Assembly: GCA_013400115.1 (NCBI GenBank)
Contig: VXBP01008601.1
Location: forward strand, 615,251-679,250
Direction: 5' to 3'
Origin: Rhinopomastus cyanomelas
Lineage: Eukaryota; Chordata; Aves; Bucerotiformes; Rhinopomastidae
Length of the DNA stretch: 64,000 bases
In this document: one piece after another, positions 35,861 to 45,800 of the stretch
How the letters are laid out: each line of letters begins with the position of its first letter
Position numbering within the stretch: position 1 is the first letter of the stretch
Made by a program: the position numbers and the translations under genes
The notes under the pieces: model-generated
What the model saw: only the letters and a program-made list of their open reading frames with translations
Told to the model about the DNA's origin: nothing
The model's database searches: none

Positions 35861-36439
35861 CTGGAACAGAGTACACGAAATCTTTTTTTTTTTTAAGTAT
35901 TTTATTTAAAATAGAGAAAAAAGCGGGAGAATCCAGTCTTGACCATTGTATTCTTTAAAAGGGCTTTTTTGCTGCCCTCATAAATGAACCTCCCATTGAG
36001 GGCGAGGGTTTGCTGGTTTGAACACAAAGTAACTTCAGTTCCTTGTCACACTGAGTGGCAGCCTGGATCATTTAATACTGGATTGTGATTAATCATCAGA
36101 AGAAAGTTAAGATAGGCTGGTAACAGGTAATGTTCTGTGTCTCCCATCTGAGATAATTTTCCTTGATCTGAAAGCATCAGGTATAGTTGGGCAGTATGCT
36201 ATACAGGAAGGGGAAAGACTTGAGGAACTAGCTATAACCAAGTAAATAGAAGAAAGACTGAACCTTTTGTATTGCTCTATCTTGTTCATGATGTGTAGGT
36301 ATGGGTTTGAGGGGTATTGAGATTGGGGATGGGTACAAGTAAGTTTTCTTGGTTTTTTTTAATAACTGTTGCTCCCCCCAACCCCAGTGGTAAAATCCAT
36401 ATAAACAGACAGGAAATCCCAAATTCCAGAGTTATATAC
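35861..36439. other. Intergenic spacer
   Basis: AT-richer DNA with a T run at 35883-35894. No gene or known repeat family was recognised. Confidence 0.45.
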
Positions 36440-36617
36440 GAGAGGGAAGGGAGGAAGGAGGGAAGGAAAAAAAAAAGTGAGAGAAAGAAAGAGAGAAAGA
36501 AAGAGAGAGAGAAAGAGAGAAAGAAAGAGAGAAAGAGAGAAAAAGAAAGAAAGAGAGAGAGAGAGAAAGAGAGAAAGAAAGAGGGAAAGAAAGAGGGAAA
36601 GACAGAAAGAAGGGAAT
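36440..36617. repeat. Polypurine GA/GAAA tract
   Basis: A nearly pure purine stretch made of GAAA, GAGA and GGAA units. 36479-36602 is an uninterrupted 124-nt purine run. Such mirror-symmetric polypurine tracts can form triplex (H-) DNA and vary in length. It lies some 0.6-1 kb upstream of the SLC35B2 island. Confidence 0.95.
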
Positions 36618-37235
36618 GGAAGTATGGCTGCACATTGTTAGGCCATTCTGGTTATTAAATGGATAAAAACTAAAAGCAGTGGGATCTAGTGGGGGTATTT
36701 CAAGTTTATGCTTTGTTTGTTGGGTGTTTTTTTAAGCTACTGCTTAGTCTTTCCAGCTCTGATCATCCATCAGTTACCTGAAAACTTGATTCAGCTACTC
36801 TCAGTTCTGGTATGTGGTTTTATTTTACGGGTGGCTGGAGTTTCTACTGTGCTTGGCATGGGACTGGATGATTTTTTGTTCAGCTTTTCATTTTTCTTTT
36901 TCTCTTAATGTGTGTGTCCTATTCCTCTTCCATCTTTTCTTACCCCCTTTTCCTATCCTGCAGCCTATTGCAGGTTTCTTCCATCTGTTTGTCCCAGCGT
37001 GCATGTCTCTTTTCCCCACCATTTCTGTGTCCTGCTCCCCAGTGTTCTTTTCGTCTCTGCCTGTACGTGTGGCTCTGTGTCCTTACCTTCCTGTCTGCTT
37101 CCTTCCTTCCCGATAATTGTGTAACTTTACAAACCAGCTAGGCATTGTTTAAACTGGCACTGCCACATAGCTGTAGCACACAGTTGATTAGGTGCGTTTG
37201 AGCAGTTAGGTGTTTGTTTAAACACAGAGGCAACT
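36618..37235. other. Intergenic spacer
   Basis: T-rich, pyrimidine-biased DNA with no recognised gene. The open frames here are T/C-rich and show no family signature. Confidence 0.4.
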
Positions 37236-37480
37236 GAATCATAGAATCATAGAATCATTCAGGTTGGAAAAGAACCTTGGGATCATGGAATCCAACCATT
37301 AACCCTACTCTACAAGTTCACTTCTAAACTGTATCTCCCAACACTACATCTAAGCAGCTTTTAAACTCATCCAGGGATGGAGACTCAACCACCACCCTGG
37401 GCAGCCTATTCTAGTGCCTCACCACTATCTCTGTGAAGAATTTTTTCCTGATGTCTAATCTTGACGTTGCCACCTTTTTA
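37236..37480 (-). mobile_element. CR1 LINE 3' fragment
   Basis: A minus-strand CR1 3' end. On the plus strand it starts with 'gaatcatagaatcatagaat' (the inverted CR1 tail), then 'tcaggttggaaaagaacctt', and continues to 'tttttcctgatgtctaatct'. The tail microsatellite is well kept, so this copy is younger than the 3942-4180 copy. Confidence 0.95.
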
Positions 37481-37869
37481 ATGTTCTTTACCTCTTCCTG
37501 AATCCTTTTGCTTCATCAAAGCTGTGGGTGCTCTGAGGCAACAAGGGACTTGTTCTGCCAATACAGCAGATTGATGAAAAAATTGTCTTAAGGGGAATGT
37601 GCAGTTAAAAACTTGTGGAAGAGCACATAAATGCTTATTTTCAGTTTTTTGAGAAAAATAAATGAAGGAACATATAGAATGCTTTTTGTATTTTGTTGAG
37701 CTCTGCAGTAGTCTGTGGGGCTGCATGGGCTGGCTGGGGGGAAATAGCGGGGCTCTGGCAAGGTCTTGTTGAGTAGGGGAGGTAGGAGGGAGATGAGAGA
37801 TGCTGAGTGAGGGTTCTTGGTGGAGGAAGAGATGAGGTGACAGGGCAGGGAGAGACGAGATGCCGAGGT

Positions 37870-38110
37870 AAGAGAGAACAGACCTGAAGGGGCGGAGGGC
37901 GGTCTGAGAGTCACAGCGCTGGTGGCGAGCGGGGCAGTTCCGCTGCAGTATCGCAGCTGTGCCGCAAGGGGGCGCTCCCAAAAGACGTGAGCAGCTTTCC
38001 CGCCTCCCGCCACCCCCATCGGATTCGTCAGGCCTTGGCGGCGCTGAATTTAAAGCAGCAGGGCGGATCCCAGCCCCGGAGGGGCAGATGGACGGAGACA
38101 AAGGCCAGAG
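37870..38110. promoter_or_regulatory. GC-rich patch with CTCF-like motif
   Basis: This short CpG-rich patch stands alone in the SLC35B2-NFKBIE spacer. At 37962-37977 it reads CCGCAAGGGGGCGCTC, a close fit to the CTCF core (CCRCNAGGGGGCGC), in plus orientation. No exon was recognised. It could be an insulator or anchor site, or a small promoter. Confidence 0.55.
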
Positions 38111-38125
38111 CTGCACGGGGCGACG

Positions 38126-38510
38126 TTTCTGACAGAAAACCCATGTTAATTCATGTCAGGAAAAAACCAACCCTGAATAAGTGAATCTGGGGGAATTTGT
38201 TCCGACCGAACTGAAAAGCCCTTGAAGGCAGCCTATAACATTTTGGAGGGAAAAGCTGAGGGGACCTGAGGTAGGGTGGGTCCCAAGGGCCATTTCTGAC
38301 AGAAAACTTGAGTTAATTTATATGAAATAAAATTTATATAAAGTGGTGTGGAATCTGGGGTTCTTTGTGTTACCTACAAAGCTTTGAGGTAAAGTCTAAG
38401 GACAAAATGAAGAATTTTGGAGAGAAAATCTGCGACAAGCTGAGGCAGGGCATGGCAATGGAAAATGTCTGACAGAAAATCTTTTTTGATGGACAGGTGA
38501 ATCTCATTTA
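38126..38510 (+). repeat. Diverged tandem repeat, period about 170 bp
   Basis: The segment TTTCTGACAGAAAA recurs at 38126, 38293 and (as TGTCTGACAGAAAA) 38466. The following parts also align: GTTAATTyATrT, then GAATCTGGGG, then ATTTTGGAGrGAAAA, then CTGAGG. Two full units and one partial unit of about 167-173 bp are visible, well diverged from each other. The family was not recognised. Confidence 0.65.
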
Positions 38511-38789
38511 TTTATGATATCTTGGAAAAATTTATGGTGCCCTGGCTGCTGATGACCTCCCTATAACCAGCTTTGCTTCAGCTGTCATTGGCCTTTTGCC
38601 CTCTTGTTCCTTTGGCTTCAGATTTTTTTATACTTCTGCTTGTACTATTCTGACTTACAATGCTTTGGACCAAACTATGGGGTTTCATCATGTGTAATGC
38701 AGTTTACTCAGCTTTAGCCTGTATCAGATGATAATGACATCCCTGTCTCAAGGATGGAAAGACATGGACTGGATGGGTGGACCATTTGA

Positions 38790-39430
38790 TGTGTAAGGAA
38801 CTGGCTAGAAGGTCACACTCAAAGAGTGGTGATCAACAGAGACTAGTGACAAGTGGAGTTTCTCAGGGATCTGTTCTGGGTCCAGTGCTGTTTGACAAGC
38901 TTGTCAGGAACATGGATGATATCATAATGTGCACCATTAGAACTCACCAATGACACCAAGCTGTGTGGTGCAGTGGGCTAACCTGAGGGAAGGGAGACCT
39001 GGACACGCTTGAGAAATAGGACAGTTTAAACTACATGAGGTTCAACAAGTCAAAGTGCAGGGTCCTGCACCTGCGTCAGGACAATCCATGACACAGATAC
39101 AGCGTGGCTTGAGAGTAGCCCTGAAGAGAAGGACTTGAGAGCATTAATGGATGAAAAGCTCCGTGTGAGCTGATAGTGTGCTCAGGCAGCCCAGAAGGCA
39201 AACTGTATGATGTCCCTACCACAAAAGGATCTGTTTGAATGAGTCCAGAGGAGGGCCATGAGGACATTCTAGGGGCAGAAGCACCTCTGGTATGAGGACA
39301 GGCTCAGGGAGCTGGGATTGTTCAACCTAAAGAAGGCTTCGTGGTGACCTGATAGTGGCCTTCCAATATTTGAAGGGAAACTACAGGAAGGCTGGAGAGG
39401 AGCCAGCCCTCCTGTTACAGAGGTGCCCAC
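38790..39430 (+). mobile_element. CR1 LINE ORF2 fragment
   Basis: A plus-strand CR1 fragment from the reverse-transcriptase part of ORF2. It includes 'tggagtttctcagggatctg' (GVSQGS), 'aactcaccaatgacaccaag' (where intact copies have the LFADDTK region), 'ttcaacaagtcaaagtgcag' and 'ggcttgagagtagccctgaa'. Frameshifts and stops show it is dead. Confidence 0.85.
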
Positions 39431-40294
39431 AGAAAGGACTTCTCCATCTCCTGTTGGGGATTCTCTGCATCAGCCTGCTGCAACCCCCATCCAGCACATG
39501 GGTGATTGCTCTGTCTCTGCTGACCTCACAGGTGCAGCCCTCGTTTTCCTTCCTTCATTCCTGTGAAAATGACCCACATTCTTTCTGTTAAGGTCCTCCA
39601 AGAGAAGGAGAAAATTGGCCAGAGGCTATTGAGTTCCTAAAGAAAGTGCTCACAGAAATGAGAGGCAGCATGGCTGTATGTATATTTCCGTGGGCCTTAG
39701 CTGCTCCAAGGTGGAGACACTTCTCAAAAGCAGGTAGCGGCTGCCAGTCGTGCCCACACTGGAGAAAAGGCAGATGCAGGGAGCAAGGCTCAGGTGTCTC
39801 CTTAGGGGGCCAGACAAGTGTACACAAGGTATGGGAACTGGCCTGGCTATGAGGGAAGGTACTGAAGGTGCTACTATAGCTCTCTTCTCCCCTGCCCTTA
39901 TGATTTTTTTTCCCCGCTGGTGAAATGGCCATTGGTATTATGGGTGTCTTACAGGGCTAGCACAAGGCATGATCTTCTTCTAGTTGGAACGTTGCACCGA
40001 TGATTAGGCACTACTCAAACATCAGGGTGTGCTTGGGTGTGGAATTGCTGCTGTGGTTCGTTGGACATGGCTGGACTCACTCTCCATTTGATGATCTTGA
40101 TGATCAGGTGTAGGGTCTGAAGTGCAAGAGGTAGAGGATCTGACAGATTCCATGTAGACATTTTGTTGTGGTCTACCAAGTCTTTCTCAGAGGTCATATT
40201 TAAGGGATGACATTGCTCAATTGGGACTTTATTTTGCTGAGTGGGACACAGACCTCTCCAGTCAACAGCTCCTTACACTCTCCTGTGTGGTGTT
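39431..40294. other. Intergenic spacer
   Basis: No gene or repeat family was recognised. Confidence 0.4.
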
Positions 40295-40585
40295 AAAATA
40301 TCGGAAGTACCTGATGCGTGGGACCAGGCTCTTCTCAGTGTCATCCAATGATACGACATGGGGTAATGGGTGTGAGCTGGAACATCAGAGATTCCACATA
40401 CATATGAGAAATAGAACAGGGTGCCCAGGGGGATTGTGGAGTCTCCTTCTCTGGAGAGGTTTAAAATCCACCTGGACATGTTCCAGTGCAACTTGATCTA
40501 GGTGATCCTGTAGTGGCAGGGGGATTGGACTAGATGATCTTTCGAGGTCCGTTCCAGTCCCTAATGTTCTGTGATTCTGTGAAAC
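40295..40585 (+). mobile_element. CR1 LINE 3' end
   Basis: A plus-strand CR1 3' end with 'ctcttctcagtgtcatccaa', 'gagaggtttaaaatccacct', 'gattggactagatgatcttt' and the intact tail ATTCTGTGATTCTGTGA-like sequence at the end. It closely resembles the copies at 48120-48535 and 51985-52085, so the three are probably one subfamily. Confidence 0.95.
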
Positions 40586-40589
40586 AGAT

Positions 40590-40680
40590 CTAGTCTTTGA
40601 GGCATCCCTGCTCATGGCAGAATGATTGGATTAGATTATCTCTGAGGTCCCTTCCAACCTAAGCCATTCTGTGGAGTTAC
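40590..40680 (+). mobile_element. CR1 LINE 3' tip
   Basis: A second, short CR1 3' tip directly after the copy ending at 40585. It shows 'ggattagattatctctgagg' then 'cccttccaacctaagccatt'. Only the last 90 bp or so are present. Confidence 0.75.
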
Positions 40681-40815
40681 TATCCCTGGAGGTGTTTGAA
40701 AAACTAGTAGATAGAGCATGTAAGGCCATGGTCTAAGGGTTAGGGAGATGTTGGGATGAGGGCTAGACTTTATGATCCTGTAGGTTCTTTCCAGCCATGA
40801 TGATCCTATGATAAT
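40676..40815 (+). mobile_element. CR1 LINE 3' tip
   Basis: A third CR1 3' end in the same orientation, with 'ctatccctggaggtgtttga' and 'tgatcctgtaggttctttcc' and a degenerate tail. It is more diverged than the 40295-40585 copy. Confidence 0.75.
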
Positions 40816-42067
40816 TTTAGTTAGCAAGAAATTCACTCTTTCAGAAAAGCCCATAGAATGAAGAAGGCTGCTTGAGCACCTTCCTCTTTTATAAACAAAC
40901 AAATCCCTTAAATAAGAAGGTACCCCTTAAATTATAATAATTTATATAATTTACTTTTTTTCCTCTTGACGACGACATTCAAGCAGATCCTAAATATTTA
41001 GCAGAGCCTGATCCTGAAAAAGGCCCCATAACATATCAGGCAGTACTCAAGACAATGGCTCTTCAACAGCCAGTGCTTTGCTGCCAGGCCTATTGAGTGC
41101 TGTTTCTGGTCACCCTTAATGTGCTTGTCAGCCCACCCAAAATGTTCCTATGTTTGTAACTAGTTGTTTCTATGCTTGTAACTAGTTTTTCTCCTCTTCT
41201 TTAAACAACTGTTGCTCTTGCCCTTCATGGAGGGTGGCATATTGCTCCCTTGGAGTCACACTGGAACAGTGGAAGGTGCTGGTGGTTAGGGACAGGATGA
41301 CCATCAGTTGATACCAGATGTCATAGCAAAGGTACCTTCAAAAGACTAAGACTGGTGCACTGCTCTGAAGCAGATTAAAGTATGGGGCACTGGCAACTGT
41401 CAGCTCTGGATACGCTCACAGCGACACACAAAGCAGTATTATGTTGTTTTCTCTGTTTTACTTCATCACAGCCAGCCTCCAGAAGAAAGCTTGTGGTCCC
41501 TTATGCCTCACTGATCACAGGCCACTCGTGATTGCACCACATGCAGAACGGAGTTGCTTCTCCCTCTTGGATCAGCACTAAAGTGCTATTTCAACGAGTC
41601 TTGCTCATACAGATGTTGTATGCAATGGGTGTTAATAGGTAAGTAGCTGTAGGTGTCAATAGATAAGAAAGCGTAAATAATGTAGAAAGTCTAATTCTGC
41701 AGTAAGTTGTACTAAGTCTAAATAGGTATAATATTAAAGCGTAAATAACCATATATCTTTAGACTTACATACATTATCTGTTTACATTTAATGAGTATGT
41801 AAAATATATCTCTGTGTGTGTAGTCCCTAAATGGGTACAGGTATTTGTGTACATAGATATATAAGTCTTAAGTGTCCATAGGAGGTTTTTCAAGTGCAAA
41901 GAATCTTTATAGCACTTCTCTGGAGTCGGCTGGTTATTTGACATGGTTTCTCTTTTGTGGGTTATCCCAGGTGAGTAGTTTGCTGTGGACCCCCAGGATA
42001 GGCCAGGGAAAGCTCAGAGGCCAGATTTCTGCTGCCAGTTGAGAGGCCTTGGAAGTGCTGTGGCTGA
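40816..42067. other. AT-rich intergenic spacer
   Basis: AT-rich DNA without a recognised gene. An imperfect tandem duplication of about 21 bp (TATGyTTGTAACTAGTT twice) lies at 41149-41186. The stretch 41620-41900 has short recurring words such as AGCGTAAATAA, and its family is unknown to me. Confidence 0.4.
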
Positions 42068-42362
42068 AACTCTCCTCTGAGTGTCCAAACATTTTAGGCC
42101 AGCTCCCCAGGGAAGGTGGGAGCCCTGAAGTCTGGTGCTGCTCATCACTGTTCCTACAAGGCCTTTCAACTGGCAGCAGAAATCTGCCTGACTTTTCCTT
42201 TAGCTGCCAGTAGACATGCATCAACACTGTGTTTATAAGAGCTGTAACCAAAACTCACCTCTGAGCGTCCAAAAATTTGAGGCTAGCTCCCCCAGGAAAG
42301 GTGGGAGCCCTGAAGTCTGATGCTGCTCTTCACTGTACCTATAAGGCCTTTAAACTGGCAAC
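42068..42362. repeat. Pair of ~112-bp direct repeats
   Basis: 42068-42179 and 42252-42362 are about 112-bp direct repeats with a start-to-start distance of 184 bp. Both contain 'ggtgggagccctgaagtctg', CTGCTC(A/T)TCACTGT and AAGGCCTTT(C/A)AACTGGCA. They lie just beyond the NFKBIE poly(A) signal. The family was not recognised. Confidence 0.85.
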
Positions 42363-42409
42363 TGATGCTGAGTTGGTGCAGGGTGGGTCAGACTACGTAC
42401 GACCTCAGG

Positions 42410-42812
42410 CATCCACAGCAAGAACAAACATTTATTAGTGACTGTTAACTCTCCTCACCCCTCATTCTGTCTGATGGCATTGGGGGTTGCCAGAGGATGC
42501 TCTGTCCATTAATCAGTATGAGGAGAAATTCCTTTCTGCTTCTTGCCTGGGTAAGGTGGAGACCCCACAAGTCAAACCCACAGCAGGGAGAATTTCAGTC
42601 CTGCTGCTGGGCACTGATAGTAATGACAAACTTCTCCTTTGTAGTGCTCACACTGCCACCTTCTTCCCTCCAGGAAGGCAGCTTGAGACCAACACTATTC
42701 CACAGAATATGAGTCTCCCAGAGCAGCTCTGCTCCTGCTGGCACGCAGGCAAGGTCCCAGATGCAGCAGCATGAGTGAGGAGGCGGACCCACACACCCAG
42801 AAGTCCCAGCCC
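42410..42812 (-). other. NFKBIE: NFKBIE 3' UTR
   Basis: Minus-strand sequence after the NFKBIE stop. A canonical AATAAA (minus strand 42436-42431) predicts cleavage near 42410-42420 and a 3' UTR of about 400 bp. Confidence 0.7.
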
Positions 42813-45800
42813 TCACTCAGAGCACACAACAGGCTTCCCTGAGATCTTCAAGTCATCGAAGGGCAACAAGGTGAGGAGCTGCAAAGACCAACAGTATGTC
42901 GGATGTGTAAGTTGTATGGATGTGTAAGGATCAGATCCAAGGTTATGTTTCCACCAAGTTGAGGCAGAAGCCCAGACCCACACTGTGCAGCCTCCCACTT
43001 ACCCATTGCCAAGGAATCCTGGCTAGTAATCCCTAGGGCTCAAGGCAACAGTCACCCCACGCACCCCCAGAGCAATACTTGCACCATACAGGTGAGGATA
43101 GGCATGGCTAGAAACTCCTCCTAGGAAGCTGCCCAAAATCCTCCAACTCCTGCATACCCTGACTGCTTGCAGAGCCACAGGTCCTCCCCCTCACAGACTC
43201 ACGTCATTGTTGCCATCAGCCAGATCCTGGGCTGTCTCATTCTCCATGTTCCTCAGCAGGGTGTCAGCCCCAGAGTGTGAGAGAATGGCAGCAATGGCAG
43301 CATCCTTGCGGCCCACAGCCAGGTGGAGTGGGGTACACCCATTGTACATCTGGGCATCCACGTAAGCACCACTGCGCAGCAGGAACTGGACAGCCTTGCG
43401 GTTGTGGCATTCTACAGCCAGGTGCAATGGGGTCTTCCCGCTTGTGCCATCCTGCAACCCACAGACCACAATGGCATGGGTGCATGGTCCCACCCACCCA
43501 CATCCCCTTGACAGCATCCCCACCTTGACTGCTGTCATGGTACCCAGTGGCCCCACACTGACAGCTGGAGAGGGACTCTAGGGATAGGACAAGTGGGATG
43601 GTTTCAAGCTAAAAGAGGGCAGATTTAGATTGGATCTTAGGAAGAAATTCCTTCCTGTGAGGGTCCTGACATACTGCAACAGGTTGCCCCTCACTGGACT
43701 TGTCCAAGGCCAGGTTAAATGAGGCTCTGGGCAACTTGGTCTGGTGAGAGTTGTCCCTGCCCATGGCAATGGGTTGGAACTGGGTGATCTTTGAGGTCCC
43801 TTCCAACCTAAACTAGTCTGTGATTCTATGATGCTTCCCCTTTTCTTTCTTAAAATTCAGTGTCTCCAAACCCCATGGCAGTCCTACCACCACCTGATTG
43901 TACCTGCCCCAAGGTTGGAGGTAGTGCCTGAGGGAACCCCACACTGTGCCCAACCCCACTACAACATCTCACCATACACCCAAGGCTTACCTGAACATCG
44001 ATGTTGGCACCACTCTCCAGCAGCAGAGACATCATTGGGATGTTCCCCTTCAAGGTGCTGATGTGCAGACAGGCCAAGCCTGGAGTGCAGAGGGAAGAGC
44101 CACCATCAGCCCAGACTACTCTGAGGCACTCCAAACCTGCACCCACTCTGCTGCACTCTTGACCCCTGCACTCACAATGGATGGTCTCTGGTTCAACGCT
44201 GTCCCCAGATCTCACCTTGCCAGTTCTGGAGCTGCAGGTCCTGGTGCTGCCTGTTGGGCTGGGCTGCACCCTCCAGTGAGGCTGTGCCCTGCAGCAGCTG
44301 CTGGGCACATCTCAGACATTGCTGTTCGCAGGCCAGGTGCAGCGGGGTGTTGCCGTTGCGGTCCTGCAACCCAGGGTTTACTCCTTTGTGGATCAGTGCT
44401 TGGATTACACTGGGCTGCTCCAAGTAAACAGCAAGATGGAGTGGGGTCTAGAGCCAAAGCAGGGACACAAATTAGGAGCAGGGAGGATGAGGCCACCATG
44501 AAGGCCCAGCCTGACAGCATGGGCAGGCTGCTGCATAGGAGCCCATACATTCCTGTCCTGAGCTGAAGTGGGGCTGACACTGGGGTGGAAGTATACAAAT
44601 CACTTGTTTGCACCCCTACACCTCAGCTCAGGGTTCACCTGCAGGGGCAGATCTCACTCGCCCAGGTCATCAAACTTGTCACATTGAAGCCAGGCCTGCT
44701 CCACCCTCTGGTGGAGATGCAGTATCCTGAGACCTTGTACAGGACCCCTTCACCCTTCAGTGCTAGGAGCTGTCACATCTCTCTCCCAGGGTAATTCCCA
44801 CACCCTTCTTCCTCTTGCTGTAAAGGGGCTGCTCACATGCTCTGGAGGATGCAGTTTCATGGTCCTGGGGAAAGGGCAGAGGGACTGGGCATCTATCCAG
44901 AGAGAAACCTGTAGCACCTGCCTTCCTCCCACCTTCTGCCTATTGCATGCACTTGCCTGGAAAAGGTCATTTTGGATTTCCAGCACCTCCTTGGGCAGCT
45001 GAGCGATGCAGCAGAGTGCCACGGTTGGGACGCAGTGGATAATGGCCAGGTGAACCAACCTACAGAGGAGATAAAGGGAATAAGGGAGGGAAACAAAAAA
45101 AAATTAGTCCTGAATGTCATATGCAGAAGCAGAGATCCTCCAACGCTGCATGGCCAAATAACCTCATAGTCCAGTTCCCCTTCCACCAGCTCAGAATCCT
45201 ACTCCCTACAGAAGCTCAGCAGCAAGGAAAGGAGTAACATGGCCTGAAGTTCCACTTCAGGTCCCTCCCTCTGACCGCCATGGGAAATGGGCCCTCCTGT
45301 CCCCACCAAGCACTGAAAGGTCCTCCCTTAGGCTTCACAGAACCTGTGGGGCTTTGACCTGGCACTGCCCACAAACAGGTCTCCAACTGATACAGGTCCA
45401 GAGAGCCTAGGGGCTGGGTTTGACAGCTGTGGAGGAAGGTCTGGGCTTTGGCTTCTGCCCGGGGAATTCCAGTTCCCTGCTGGTGGCTGTGCACTGCACT
45501 TCTGCTTTCCCCTCCCCAAAAGGAGGCAAAGCCATGCAGGAGATCAGTGCTAGTCCAAGATCACCTGCTCAGCGCAGTCCCATGCTGCCCACCTCCTGGC
45601 CTACACCAATTTCCTCTTCTCTGCCTCACATCCTTCCCTGCCACAGCCTGCTGGCACTGAGGGGCACCTGAGCTGCAGCCACTGGAGCTGCATGGCCAGT
45701 AGGGAGCCCCTGTCCTCAGGACTGTGGTCCTCAGAACTATGGGGTGGCCAAGCAGCCCAGAGTCTGAGCAGTGTAATTTCCAGCCAGCCCCAAAGCAGTC

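Noticed and set aside
36317..36658. Lys/Glu/Arg-rich and Ser/Phe/Leu-rich open frames
   Set aside because: They are translations of the polypurine tract and its complement.
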